Notes: generated by a model from the letters alone, not told the origin. 29,894 nt of DNA from Deltaproteobacteria bacterium (GCA_028276365.1 JAPYWL010000011.1:1-29894), one strand, 5' to 3'; counted from the stretch's first letter, positions 1-7,886 are shown. Numbers and translations are program-made.

Positions 1-112
1 TAATAATTACATTAGCTCCTGCTTGCGCTAACTTATAACATATAGCTGCTCCTATCCCTCTTGAACCCCCAGTTACTAATGCATTCTTATTACTTAAATC
101 TATAGTCAGCAT
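1..112 (-). CDS. 3-oxoacyl-ACP reductase-like short-chain dehydrogenase, N-terminal part (cut by window edge)
   Basis: Only the first 37 codons lie in the window. The N-terminus carries the short-chain dehydrogenase cofactor motif TGGSRGIG (TGxxxGxG) after the usual first beta strand (NKNALVTGG), which is the NAD(P)-binding start of a Rossmann fold. FabG of fatty-acid synthesis is the commonest protein with this sequence, but other short-chain reductases share it and the catalytic Tyr-x-x-x-Lys lies outside the window. The ATG at 112 is preceded by a purine-rich GGGGGAAA ribosome binding site at a normal distance. Family certain, exact substrate not. Confidence 0.75.
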   Translation of the reverse strand, partial: MLTIDLSNKNALVTGGSRGIGAAICYKLAQAGANVII

Positions 113-199
113 ATTTTTATTTCCCCCATTTTAATAATTATAATATTTTTTTATAAGTTATTTTTTATATTTATTTTTTCTAAACCTAGTTGAACAAAA

Positions 200-773
200 T
201 TATCCACTATCCTTAGAATCAACATCATTTATAAAATATTCTCTTAACTTTTTATAAATACTTAAAGTAAGATTAGATTTTAAATAATCCCTAAAAGTTA
301 TCATTAAGTTCCATCTTTCTATATTTCTTATCCATATTTTTGTTATCTTCTATTTTTCTAGCAGCGAATAATGCATCTGTTTCTATTATATTACAATTAT
401 GGATATTATGATCATTAAATATTTTCTTAAAAACTAAAATTCCTCCTAATTTTGAAGAAAATAGAATTATATTATGAATTTTGGGGTTAAAATTTTTAGC
501 GTTTGCTAATTTTATCACCATTTCCTCATAATACATTGCAATAGATGTTATAAATATATCAGGAGTTAATAATAAAAACTCTTCTAAGTTTGTAGTTATA
601 TAGAAATCCTTGTCTTTTGTTAGTATATGTTCTATTTTGGCAATAGAAAAAATATTAATTAAATCTAAGTTTTTCGAATTATTTGTAAAAACTATTATTT
701 TTTGATTAAATTTCTTATTTAAATAAGTGAGTAAAGCTAATCCTATATTACCTAAACCGTATATCCCTATCAT
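200..773 (-). pseudogene. Opine dehydrogenase-like NAD-binding domain, truncated and probably frameshifted
   Basis: The open frame at 291-773 encodes 160 residues that begin with a dinucleotide-binding motif (GIYGLGNIG). Near residues 127-138 it reads NIIETDALFAAR, resembling the ETxTLPYxxR signature that follows the Rossmann domain of the octopine/opine dehydrogenase family; a preceding hydrophobic strand and GG also match. Family members are about 350 residues, with a second catalytic domain that is absent here. After the stop at 291 a shifted frame stays open to 200 (about 30 codons from a position overlapping the stop) with protein-like composition, which suggests a frameshift followed by loss of the 3' half. 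Only about 90 bases then remain before the fabG-like gene. It could instead be a stand-alone NAD-binding protein; the opine link is moderate. Confidence 0.45.
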
Positions 774-869
774 TAAAATAATATTAATTCAGTTTTTTAA
801 TATTTAACCTTTCTAATGATAAAATTTTACATTTAACTAATTTATCCTTGATTTTTTAGTTTATATAAG

Positions 870-906
870 ATAAAAAAAAATAAAAAGCCCCCATTTGTAG
901 GGGGCT
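870..906 (-). terminator. Rho-independent terminator of the flagellar operon
   Basis: A perfect 7-base-pair stem (AGCCCCC / GGGGGCT, 886-892 and 900-906) with a 7-base loop is followed, on the leftward strand, by TTTTTATTTTTTTTTA (870-885). The GC-rich stem stands out in this DNA. It sits 57 bases after the stop codon of the flgF/flgG-family gene and separates it from the broken dehydrogenase gene. Confidence 0.9.
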
Positions 907-962
907 AAACTAAAAATATCAAATTAAAAATTTAAAAAAGGTTTAAAAAACAGTGAATTAAA

Positions 963-1772
963 TTATCTAACTAATTGTGAAGCATTTTTAACCATATCAT
1001 TAAGGGCTCTAAAAGAGGACATAGTAGCGTTGTATTGCATTTGAGCTAACATAGCTTGTTGAACTTGTTCTGGAATATTAATATTTGACATTTCTAAGTG
1101 TTTAGCTTTGATTTCTCCAAAAGCACCCGTTCCTGCTTCACCTATAGACGGTTTTACATCTTTTGCATCAAATACAGTATCTGATTTTCTTGTTAAAATA
1201 GAAGGATCGCTAAAATTAGCTAAAGCTATCTTATATATTGGTTCTTTTTTAGTTATTGTTTGATTAGTTATAGGATCTGTATATCTTAAAATCCCATTAA
1301 CTACACCGTTATCATCTATTTCATAATCATTATATTTACCCAATATTAGACCATTTTTATCAATAGATAAATCAACATCTACTAATTTATCTGTTTTCTT
1401 ACCTGATTCATCTACTTTAAAAGCTTTAACTACTAAATTTCCTTCAGGACATACTAATTTCCCATCCTTTATTTCAAAATCCCCACGTCTAGTATAATAA
1501 TTTTTTTCTCCATCTGATACAATAAATAATCCATTTCCTTGAATAGCTAAATGATTTTTACCACCAGTTTTTTTAACATTACCTTGAGTAAATAAAGTTT
1601 TGGTTTCAGTTTTAACAGCTCCTGTTCCTACGTTGTCGTTATATATTTCAGTAAAAGTTTTTACCTCTGCTTTATATCCTACTGTATTAAATTTTTGTAG
1701 ATTTTTAAATTGGTTATTTATTAACTCATAAGTAGAGTTAATAGCGTTCATTTGATTATAGAAATCAAACAT
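963..1772 (-). CDS. Flagellar hook/basal-body rod protein, FlgF/FlgG family
   Basis: This 269-residue protein belongs to the axial flagellar family (FlgE/FlgF/FlgG), which builds the rod and hook outside the cytoplasmic membrane after export through the flagellar type III apparatus. The N-terminal rod motif reads NTVGYKA at residues 29-35. A central block has the family pattern NHLAIQGNGLFIV followed by YYTRRGDFEI. The C-terminal 50 residues (SNINIPEQVQQAMLAQ and on) form the second amphipathic helix, which packs with the N-terminal one. Length fits FlgF or FlgG (about 250-265), so which of the two is open. A strong GGAGGTGA precedes the ATG. It is the last gene of a leftward operon with fliK and two lytic transglycosylases, just upstream of a terminator. 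Confidence 0.88.
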   Translation of the reverse strand: MFDFYNQMNAINSTYELINNQFKNLQKFNTVGYKAEVKTFTEIYNDNVGTGAVKTETKTLFTQGNVKKTGGKNHLAIQGNGLFIVSDGEKNYYTRRGDFEIKDGKLVCPEGNLVVKAFKVDESGKKTDKLVDVDLSIDKNGLILGKYNDYEIDDNGVVNGILRYTDPITNQTITKKEPIYKIALANFSDPSILTRKSDTVFDAKDVKPSIGEAGTGAFGEIKAKHLEMSNINIPEQVQQAMLAQMQYNATMSSFRALNDMVKNASQLVR

Positions 1773-1804
1773 TTTTCTTCACCTCCTTTTTTTACTTTTA
1801 TTTT

Positions 1805-2650
1805 TTATTCCTTTTTATTTTGAGTATATAATTTAATCAAATTTACTAATTCATTAATATAATTTTGATCTAATTTAGATTCTATTTTTTGCATTCTTAG
1901 TAATAAATCATCTACTATTTGATTATAATTAACAGCTTTTCCTACACTAAGGTAAATATTATCTATTCTTTTATTTAATTCATCTATTCTTTGAGTATTC
2001 TCAAATACTTTCTTTAAAACTTCCTCTCTTGAATCATTTATAAGTTTAATTAATTCTAATCTAGTGCTATCAATTTTTGTATTTAATCTGATTTCTATAT
2101 TATCAATTTTGGTATTTAATTTATTCTCTAAATTATCAATCTTTTTATCCAATTTGCTTTCTATATTATCAATTTTGGTATTTAATTTATTCTCTAAATT
2201 ATCAATCTTTTTATCTAATTTGCTTTCTACATTATCAATTTTAGTATTTAGCTCATTTGTAAAATTATCAATCTTGGTATCTAGTTCATTTCTAAAATTA
2301 TCAATTTTGGTATCTAATTCATTTCTAAAATTATCAATCTTTTTATCTAATTCATTTCTAAAATTATCAATTTTTTTATCTAGTTCATTTCTAACATCGT
2401 CTATTTTGGAATTTAATTTATCAATTCTAACCTCAATGTTATTTAATCTATTTTCAACACTGTTAATTCTATTTTCAATGGAATTCATTCTATCATTAAT
2501 AGAAACAAGAGATATTTTAATTCCTTCTAATTCTCCTTTAATTTGTCCTCTAAATATTTCAAATTCTTTTTGTAAATCTGATATTATAGCTTCCTTTACT
2601 ATCTGTGCTATTTTCTCTGGATTAAATATATCAAATATTTTCTTAAACAT
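1805..2650 (-). CDS. Hendecad-repeat coiled-coil protein in the flagellar operon
   Basis: I do not recognise a named family. The 281-residue protein has an amphipathic N-terminus (residues 1-40), then an almost uninterrupted coiled coil. Residues 79-199 are eleven near-identical 11-residue repeats of the type LDKKIDNFRNE / LNTKIDNIESK, with hydrophobic residues at fixed spacing; an 11-residue (hendecad) period suggests a straight or slightly right-handed coiled coil. The last 60 residues are helical and less repetitive. There is no signal peptide or membrane segment. It lies between fliK (stop 17 bases upstream of its ATG) and the flgF/flgG-family gene, with a GGGAG ribosome site, so it is co-transcribed with hook genes. 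A structural or ruler-like role is only a guess from context. Confidence 0.8.
   Translation of the reverse strand: MFKKIFDIFNPEKIAQIVKEAIISDLQKEFEIFRGQIKGELEGIKISLVSINDRMNSIENRINSVENRLNNIEVRIDKLNSKIDDVRNELDKKIDNFRNELDKKIDNFRNELDTKIDNFRNELDTKIDNFTNELNTKIDNVESKLDKKIDNLENKLNTKIDNIESKLDKKIDNLENKLNTKIDNIEIRLNTKIDSTRLELIKLINDSREEVLKKVFENTQRIDELNKRIDNIYLSVGKAVNYNQIVDDLLLRMQKIESKLDQNYINELVNLIKLYTQNKKE
2054..2416 (-). repeat. Eleven tandem 33-base repeats inside the coiled-coil gene
   Basis: The DNA repeats with a 33-base period (11 codons), for example the recurring 'aaattatcaat' blocks. Some neighbouring units are nearly identical and others pair into a 66-base superunit (ESKLDKK... alternating with ENKLNTK...). 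This pattern points to recent slippage or unequal crossing-over, so copy number may vary between strains. Confidence 0.85.
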
Positions 2651-2666
2651 TAATTTTCAATCTCCC

Positions 2667-3452
2667 TTATTTATTTTCTACTTCCTCTTCATATTCTACT
2701 TTAATGTTATCAACAACTAAATTTCTATTTTTTAGCATACTTTTTAATTCATTAACATTATTTTTAAGTAAATCTAAAGCGTACTTAGAATCGGTTTTAA
2801 ATAAAACAATTACTTTATTATCCTCATTAACTATATGTACTTTAAGATTACCAAAAATTTCCTTATTAATATTAATTTCTACTACTTTTTTATTTTCCAA
2901 TTCTTTAATATTGATATTATCCACTAATTGTTGAATAATTTTGCTTTCCTTTATTTTTTCTTCCTTAGAGATTTCTTTTAAAGAGTTATAAAGTTTCTCA
3001 AATTTTTCAAAAGGATTAATATTAATATAATCTTCTTTTAAGCTATCAATTTTTTTAACAGTTTTAAAAAATTGATTTTCACTTTTTAAAGGATTTTCTT
3101 GTTTTAGATTCTCTAATTTTTCAGGATTTCTTTTTATATTTAACAAATTTTTGTCATCTAAATTTAAACTTTGCTTTAAGTTAATACTTAACAAATCTTT
3201 GTTAATATAAGGTAAAACAAATAGTTTAAGATCTGTTAAATCTTTTAGCTTGGATTTTTCAGATTGTTGATCTTTTATATTTTCTATATTATCTTCTTTA
3301 GATTCCTTTTTATCTTTTTTGTCTTGATTATTAATTTTTTTATCTATTTCTTTTTGAAAATCTTGTTCTAGTTTGTTATTATTATTAATATTGCTTTCTT
3401 TTAATTTAGATTCATTATTTATGGATTTATCAATTTTATTATTTATTTGCAT
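2667..3452 (-). CDS. fliK: Flagellar hook-length control protein FliK
   Basis: The 261-residue protein has a long Lys/Asn/Glu-rich, low-complexity N-terminal part (residues 1-110, probably disordered) and a C-terminal Flg_hook domain at about residues 188-255. The domain shows the expected pattern: strand EININ, then FGNLKVHI, a polar turn, a strand IVLFKT, a helix DLLKNNVNELKSMLKN, then LVVDNIKV. FliK measures hook length and switches export specificity. The Flg_hook domain is the only recognisable part, as usual in this fast-evolving family. The protein is shorter than E. coli FliK (375). A GGAGGGTTAGGGT ribosome site precedes the ATG. Its operon neighbours support the call. Confidence 0.82.
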   Translation of the reverse strand: MQINNKIDKSINNESKLKESNINNNNKLEQDFQKEIDKKINNQDKKDKKESKEDNIENIKDQQSEKSKLKDLTDLKLFVLPYINKDLLSINLKQSLNLDDKNLLNIKRNPEKLENLKQENPLKSENQFFKTVKKIDSLKEDYININPFEKFEKLYNSLKEISKEEKIKESKIIQQLVDNINIKELENKKVVEININKEIFGNLKVHIVNEDNKVIVLFKTDSKYALDLLKNNVNELKSMLKNRNLVVDNIKVEYEEEVENK

Positions 3453-3483
3453 ACCCTAACCCTCCAATTTATTTTTTACGCTT

Positions 3484-4146
3484 TTATTTATAATATTTTA
3501 AGTACTTTTGATAGTAATTAGTTACAGATTTTATATAATTTTTAGTTTGTTTATTTATTGGTAGTTTAGATACATCTATATTGTTATCATATTTTTTTAA
3601 GGTTTTAACTGTTTTAGAATTTGGTCCTGCATTGTAAGCTCCTAATGCTAATCTTAAATCTCCATTAAATTTATTTAATAAGTATTTTAGATAAAATGTT
3701 CCTCCCATTACATTCTGCTTTATATCATAAGGATCTGTAATTTTTAAATCTTTATTCCTAGAATTTATAAACTTAATGGTGTTAGAAGTTAATTGCATCA
3801 ATCCTTTAGCCCCAACTTTAGATGTAGCTTTATGCTTAAATGTACTTTCTTTGGTTATAACAGCTAAAATTAAAGCTTTATCAACTCCATATTTTTCAGA
3901 AGCTTCTTCTACAGCTTGTATTATTTCCTTTTTTTGATTTGGATTTAAATGTTTTGGTAGAATAGCTTCATAATCAAGAGCTTTTTCATAATTATGAGAT
4001 AATCTCTCTTGAATTTGAATAAGTTTCTGTTTATCTGCATTATTAAAAACAATTTCATTATTACTAATAACATTACCAACTGTATTCCTATTTAAACTGT
4101 TTATAATACTGTTATTGCTTATATTATTTTCATTACCTATTCTCAT
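3484..4146 (-). CDS. Lytic transglycosylase (SLT domain), flagellar operon copy 1
   Basis: This 220-residue protein carries a C-terminal soluble-lytic-transglycosylase domain (about residues 72-220), which cleaves peptidoglycan glycan strands to leave 1,6-anhydro ends. The catalytic Glu100 lies in AVITKESTF, followed by GAKGLMQL (113-119) and GAYNAGP (169-175), the three diagnostic blocks. The first 70 residues are polar with no signal peptide, so export must be by another route; in a flagellar operon the flagellar export apparatus is the natural candidate, as for FlgJ- or SltF-type hydrolases that open the wall for the rod. An AGGGGGG ribosome site precedes the ATG. It is a diverged duplicate of the next gene upstream. 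Confidence 0.9.
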   Translation of the reverse strand: MRIGNENNISNNSIINSLNRNTVGNVISNNEIVFNNADKQKLIQIQERLSHNYEKALDYEAILPKHLNPNQKKEIIQAVEEASEKYGVDKALILAVITKESTFKHKATSKVGAKGLMQLTSNTIKFINSRNKDLKITDPYDIKQNVMGGTFYLKYLLNKFNGDLRLALGAYNAGPNSKTVKTLKKYDNNIDVSKLPINKQTKNYIKSVTNYYQKYLKYYK

Positions 4147-4170
4147 TTTTTAACCCCCCTAAAATAATAA

Positions 4171-4782
4171 TTAAGCTAAATTATTTTTATAATTAATATA
4201 ATTATCAAGAACTTTAGCTACATAATTTTGGGTTTCACTAAAGGGAGGAATTCCATTATATTTCATAACATTTCCTGGACCTGCATTATAAGCTGCTATA
4301 GCTAATTTTATATCCTTAAATTGATCTAATAGCTGCTTTATATACTTAGTACCTCCCATTATATTTTGTCTAATATCAAAAGGATCAGATACCCCAAGAT
4401 CTTTTGCTGTTTCAGGCATTAATTGCATTAATCCACAAGCTCCTACATATGAAACTGCTTTAGGATCAAAATTACTCTCCTGTTTTATTATAGCTAATAT
4501 CAATTCTTTATCAACCCCATACTTCTTAGATGCTTCATCTACTACATCCATTATCTCTTTCCTTATTTCATCTTTACTCAAATTGTTATTAACCAAATTA
4601 GATAAATTAATTGAATTATTGGAATTTAGATATTTTGAAAAAATTTCATTAAATTCTTTTGATTCTTTAGCTGCTTCTGCTTTGTTATTAGAACCTATAC
4701 TATCAAAAATTTGATTTACTTTATCTAGCTTCTCATTTATTCTATTATTAAGAATTTCATCTAGTTTATTAAAAACATCCAT
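4171..4782 (-). CDS. Lytic transglycosylase (SLT domain), flagellar operon copy 2
   Basis: The 203-residue protein has the same layout as its downstream neighbour: a polar, signal-less N-terminus (about 70 residues) and an SLT domain with catalytic Glu102 in [19 protein letters not shown] (115-124) and AAYNAGPG (163-170). It keeps the typical C-terminal motif [11 protein letters not shown], so it is the more canonical of the pair. It is probably the first gene of the leftward flagellar operon, with GGGGGTAAATAATTT before the ATG. Similar length, architecture and 24-base spacing suggest a tandem duplication followed by divergence. A role in opening the cell wall for the flagellar rod is inferred from context. 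Confidence 0.9.
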   Translation of the reverse strand: MDVFNKLDEILNNRINEKLDKVNQIFDSIGSNNKAEAAKESKEFNEIFSKYLNSNNSINLSNLVNNNLSKDEIRKEIMDVVDEASKKYGVDKELILAIIKQESNFDPKAVSYVGACGLMQLMPETAKDLGVSDPFDIRQNIMGGTKYIKQLLDQFKDIKLAIAAYNAGPGNVMKYNGIPPFSETQNYVAKVLDNYINYKNNLA

Positions 4783-4843
4783 AAATTATTTACCCCCTTA
4801 GTCCATTTCCTATATTGAATTGTAGATAAAAAATATTAAAAAT

Positions 4844-4872
4844 ATATTAAAAAAAAGTAAAAAAAATGTTAA
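4844..4872 (-). promoter_or_regulatory. Possible promoter of the flagellar operon
   Basis: Reading leftward, TTAACA (4867-4872) and TAATAT (4844-4849) are separated by 17 bases, a fair match to a vegetative -35/-10 pair, about 60 bases before the first transglycosylase start. In such A+T-rich DNA such matches arise by chance, and I see no sigma-28 or sigma-54 type promoter. Confidence 0.3.
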
Positions 4873-4884
4873 TAAAATTAATCT

Positions 4885-5067
4885 AAGATATTGGTAATTT
4901 CTTAATTTAATCTACCTAAACAAATATGTAAACTATCATCAATATTATCTCTTATCATCAATATTCAATTTTATATATACCTTCCCATTAGAAAACTTTA
5001 TATTTTTATCTATTTTATTACCTCCTATAGTATTTGAGTGGAATATTTTAAGCAATTACCAAGATAT
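4885..5067 (-). other. Intergenic segment bounded by an imperfect 20-base inverted repeat, with an orphan Shine-Dalgarno
   Basis: The 285-base gap between ribF and the flagellar operon holds an inverted repeat: 4885-4905 and 5048-5067 pair at 17 of 20 positions (core TTGGTAATT). Inside, reading leftward, TATAGGAGGT (5019-5028) is an excellent ribosome site, but 7 bases downstream stands ATA, not ATG. From it a 22-codon frame is open (5013 to 4945), and a shifted frame continues to 4902. It looks like a decayed small gene or small mobile remnant, or a leader peptide with a rare AUA start. No known family is recognised. Confidence 0.35.
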
Positions 5068-5901
5068 TTAAATTTGAGCTAATTCGATATCTTTCTTGAT
5101 TTGTTCTTTTAATTTATCTAAATTAGGGAAATTTTTAATTTTTCTCAAAAATTGTAATATTTCAATATTTATTTCTTTATAATATATGTCTTGATTAAAA
5201 TTTTTAATCCATACTTCAATAGAAGTATCAAAATCGTTAATAACAGGTCTAGGTCCTAAGTGTAAAAGTCCATAATATATATTATTTTCTACCTTTACCT
5301 TTACTTTATAAATTCCATAAGGAGGCATTATCTTAGATGTACTTACTAATAAATTAGCAGTAGGAAACCCTATTTTTCTTCCCATTTTATTACCTTCTAT
5401 AACTACTCCTGAAAAAGAATAATTTCTATTTAGCATCTTAAAAACCCAATCTAGCTTACCAGCTTTTAAATATTCTCTTATATATCTACTATGAACAATT
5501 TTATTATCAACTTTAATAGGTTTAATTACTACTAATTCATAGTTATACTTTTTCTGAAATTTTTTTAAGGTTAATATGTTTCCCGAAGCATTAACACCAA
5601 ATCTAAAATCATATCCTACCTTTATATACCTAAAATCATATAATTCTTTTAGAAGTTTTATAAATTCCTCAGGTAGTAAATTATAGATTTTTTTAAAAAT
5701 AAAAAACTCTACTTTAGTTTGAGGATATTTTTCCCTTATTAAAAAACATTTCTCAAAGTTAGTAGTTAATAAATTATTAGAATTAATTTTATTAAAGAAT
5801 GCTTTAGGATAAGTATCAAATGTTATAACTATATTAGAATCTTTTATAACTTCTTGGTGAGCTATATGAAATCCGTCAAAAAAACCGACTGAAATAACCA
5901 T
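5068..5901 (-). CDS. ribF: Bifunctional riboflavin kinase / FAD synthetase
   Basis: RibF converts riboflavin to FMN (kinase) and FMN to FAD (adenylyltransferase) in the cytoplasm. The N-terminal adenylyltransferase domain shows VGFFDGFHIAHQ (GxFDGxHxGH pattern, residues 5-16), VGYDFRFG (95-102) and SRYIREYLKAG (138-148). The C-terminal riboflavin kinase domain has GRKIGFPTANL (174-184) and PPYGIYKV. Length 277 is slightly below the usual 300-315. The ATG directly abuts the TAG stop of the upstream HIT gene (TAGATG), so translation is probably coupled. It is the last gene of the rsmI-HIT-ribF run, with no clear terminator before the inverted-repeat region. Confidence 0.93.
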   Translation of the reverse strand: MVISVGFFDGFHIAHQEVIKDSNIVITFDTYPKAFFNKINSNNLLTTNFEKCFLIREKYPQTKVEFFIFKKIYNLLPEEFIKLLKELYDFRYIKVGYDFRFGVNASGNILTLKKFQKKYNYELVVIKPIKVDNKIVHSRYIREYLKAGKLDWVFKMLNRNYSFSGVVIEGNKMGRKIGFPTANLLVSTSKIMPPYGIYKVKVKVENNIYYGLLHLGPRPVINDFDTSIEVWIKNFNQDIYYKEINIEILQFLRKIKNFPNLDKLKEQIKKDIELAQI

Positions 5902-6231
5902 CTAAACTTCTCCAAATTTTTGACCTGATAATATATGAAAATGTATATGAAAAACTCTTTGCCCTGCTTCATACCCACAATTCATTACTAATTTATAACT
6001 ATTGATCCCTTTTTCCTTAGTAAATTTATTTATAATCAAATGAATATATCCCATTAATTCTTGATCCTTATCATCTATATCCATATGAGTAGGTATATGT
6101 TTTTTAGGAATAGCTAAATAATGGATATTAGCTTTAGGATAAATATCTTTTATTATTATCATTTTATCATCTTCATATAAAATTTCAGAATTAAGTTCTT
6201 TATTTATTATCTTACAGAATACACAATCCAT
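5902..6231 (-). CDS. HIT-family nucleotide hydrolase (HinT-like)
   Basis: This 109-residue protein has the complete histidine-triad signature near its C-terminus, HIHFHIL at residues 95-101, and the family N-terminus CVFCKIINKE. HinT-type proteins hydrolyse phosphoramidates of AMP, such as lysyl-AMP or adenosine phosphoramidate; the true substrate here is unknown. Cys3 and Cys6 at the N-terminus resemble half of the zinc site found in some members. The size matches the family (105-120). TATAGGAGGTGATT precedes the ATG, one of the strongest ribosome sites in the window. It sits between rsmI and ribF. Confidence 0.92.
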   Translation of the reverse strand: MDCVFCKIINKELNSEILYEDDKMIIIKDIYPKANIHYLAIPKKHIPTHMDIDDKDQELMGYIHLIINKFTKEKGINSYKLVMNCGYEAGQRVFHIHFHILSGQKFGEV

Positions 6232-6248
6232 AAAAATTCAATCACCTC

Positions 6249-6962
6249 CTATAAAGTACGCTTATAAAGTATAACAGTATATTCTCCTTTTTCTATTAAA
6301 TTATCTATTTCTTTTAACTTTTTTAGTATAAATTTTTGATTTATCTTTGTTAATTCATGAGCAATTAAAATATAGTTATCTGAAAAACTCTCTTTAAAAA
6401 GAGATAATGTTTTATTAATTCTATAAGGAGATTCAAAAAATATAATACTTTTTATAAACTCATCATTAAATAAGGTTTTAATTTTATCAATTGTTTTTTT
6501 TAATTGAGTATTTTTTTTTGGTAAAAATCCTAAAAAAACAAAAGGGGTATGATAAAAAGGAGATACACTTAAAATAGCAGTTAAAGCTGAAGGTCCAGGA
6601 ATTACTTCTATTTCTATTAAATTTTCATAACAATAGTTAACAAGATTAACAGGTGGATCTTCTAAATTAGGAGTACCTGCTGAGCTTAAATACGCTACTT
6701 CCTCTACTTTACTTAGTAAATCTAAAATTTTTGATCTTACATTTTTATAATTTTGGGCATATTTTACTTTATTTTCTGATACTAAATCACTGTCATGTAA
6801 TTTAACTATTCTCTTTTTAATATTATAAAAATTAAGTAATTTAATAGTAATATTAGGTTCTTCAGCTAAAATTAGATCAACCTTTTTTAAGGTATTTATT
6901 AACCTAAAAGATACATCACCTAAATTACCAATTGGACTAGCACATAAATAAAGTTTTTTCAT
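6249..6962 (-). CDS. rsmI: 16S rRNA (cytidine-1402 2'-O)-methyltransferase, divergent
   Basis: The family methylates the ribose of C1402 in the ribosomal decoding centre using S-adenosylmethionine. Supporting motifs are ASPIGNLGDVSFR (residues 8-20), IPGPSALTA (121-129), FVFLGFLPKK (141-150) and FFESPYRI (175-182). Two normally conserved blocks are changed: the usual EDTR reads EEPN (34-37), and the usual SDAGTPxxSDPG reads SSAGTPNLEDPP (93-104). The length of 237 is short of the usual 270-290 because the C-terminal extension is missing. RsmI is the best fit in the tetrapyrrole-methylase superfamily, but the changes leave activity open. The ATG has no obvious Shine-Dalgarno. Confidence 0.82.
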   Translation of the reverse strand: MKKLYLCASPIGNLGDVSFRLINTLKKVDLILAEEPNITIKLLNFYNIKKRIVKLHDSDLVSENKVKYAQNYKNVRSKILDLLSKVEEVAYLSSAGTPNLEDPPVNLVNYCYENLIEIEVIPGPSALTAILSVSPFYHTPFVFLGFLPKKNTQLKKTIDKIKTLFNDEFIKSIIFFESPYRINKTLSLFKESFSDNYILIAHELTKINQKFILKKLKEIDNLIEKGEYTVILYKRTL

Positions 6963-7043
6963 ATTTAAATATTTAAAAAATTTTTAAATCAAAATTAAAT
7001 TGCAAAAATGACGTATTAGTAAATATAGATATATTACTTGAGA

Positions 7044-7691
7044 TTAAAACAATTCGTTAGCTTGTTCAACAGGAATCGGTTCTGCTTTCATTATAATAAG
7101 CTTTCCTTCTTTTATTTCAGAAGTAGCTGGTTTTTCTTCTTTTATAATATTAGTTTCTAAGTAATTAGTATCATTTGTAACTTTAATTTCAGACATTTCT
7201 CTTTTATTAGTTTCTAAGTTATGTAGAACTTCTGATTTTGCTGCTTCCTTTATTTCTCTTGCACTTACTCCTACATTCCTTGCTAACTCCTCAAATATTT
7301 TATCTTCTTTATCAACTACTGATTTAGAAGTATCCAAAGAAATACCAGAAATATCTTCCTCTTCCTTAATATCTCCTTTATAAACTCCTGCTTCCTTAGA
7401 AGGAACAAATAATTCATAGTCATTTTGTAATTCATCTTCTTTTTCTAATTCTTTATTAGTTAATGATTGATTGATTAAACCTGTATCTTTAGCATTTTCT
7501 TCTAATTCTTTAGTAGTTTGGCTTTGATCAAATACTTGATACTCCTTATTTATATCGTAATTTTGCTTTTCAAGTTTTTGTTTATCGTCAGTTTTTTTAG
7601 ACATAGCACCAAAAGTAGAAGCTACGTTTTTAGCACCCTGGTTAAATAACCTATTTACTGAGTCATGTGGATTTATTGGTCCTGTTGTCAT
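7044..7691 (-). CDS. Acidic low-complexity protein of unknown function
   Basis: I do not recognise this 215-residue protein. It has no signal peptide, membrane segment or Cys. The first 35 residues (MTTGPINPHDSVNRLF onward) look ordered and might form a short helix. Most of the rest is rich in Glu, Lys, Asn and Thr and probably disordered, apart from a helical patch, VSAREIKEAAKSEVLHNL, at about residues 140-157. GGAAGGGGTGAATTAAT before the ATG is a good ribosome site and the composition is coding-like, so the gene looks real. It is flanked by rsmI and sodA with gaps on both sides, so it may be transcribed alone. Confidence 0.6.
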   Translation of the reverse strand: MTTGPINPHDSVNRLFNQGAKNVASTFGAMSKKTDDKQKLEKQNYDINKEYQVFDQSQTTKELEENAKDTGLINQSLTNKELEKEDELQNDYELFVPSKEAGVYKGDIKEEEDISGISLDTSKSVVDKEDKIFEELARNVGVSAREIKEAAKSEVLHNLETNKREMSEIKVTNDTNYLETNIIKEEKPATSEIKEGKLIIMKAEPIPVEQANELF

Positions 7692-7840
7692 ATTAATTCA
7701 CCCCTTCCTTATTTATTATTAACTTCTCTTAAAAAAAACCCCTTCTTTTATATCTGTTTTTATTTTAAAAATTTTTAGTTAATATTTTTAGTAAAATTTG
7801 TTAAATTTTTGTTAATAGAAAGAAATAATCACTTACAAAA

Positions 7841-7886
7841 TAAAAAACAAAAAAGAAGGAACCTTAAAATTCCTTCTTTCTTTTTT
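7841..7886. terminator. Bidirectional Rho-independent terminator
   Basis: A perfect 10-base-pair stem, AAAGAAGGAA / TTCCTTCTTT (7852-7861 and 7870-7879), has an 8-base loop. Leftward it is followed by TTTTTTGTTTTTTA, placing it 50 bases after the sodA stop; rightward it is followed by a second T-rich run. The leftward role, ending sodA transcription, is the likely one because both neighbours run leftward. Confidence 0.85.

Noticed and set aside
2064-2720. Long rightward open frame rich in Leu, Ser and Ile over the coiled-coil gene
   Set aside because: It is the antisense shadow of the 33-base repeats; it has no ribosome site and its hydrophobic repeats mirror the hendecads.
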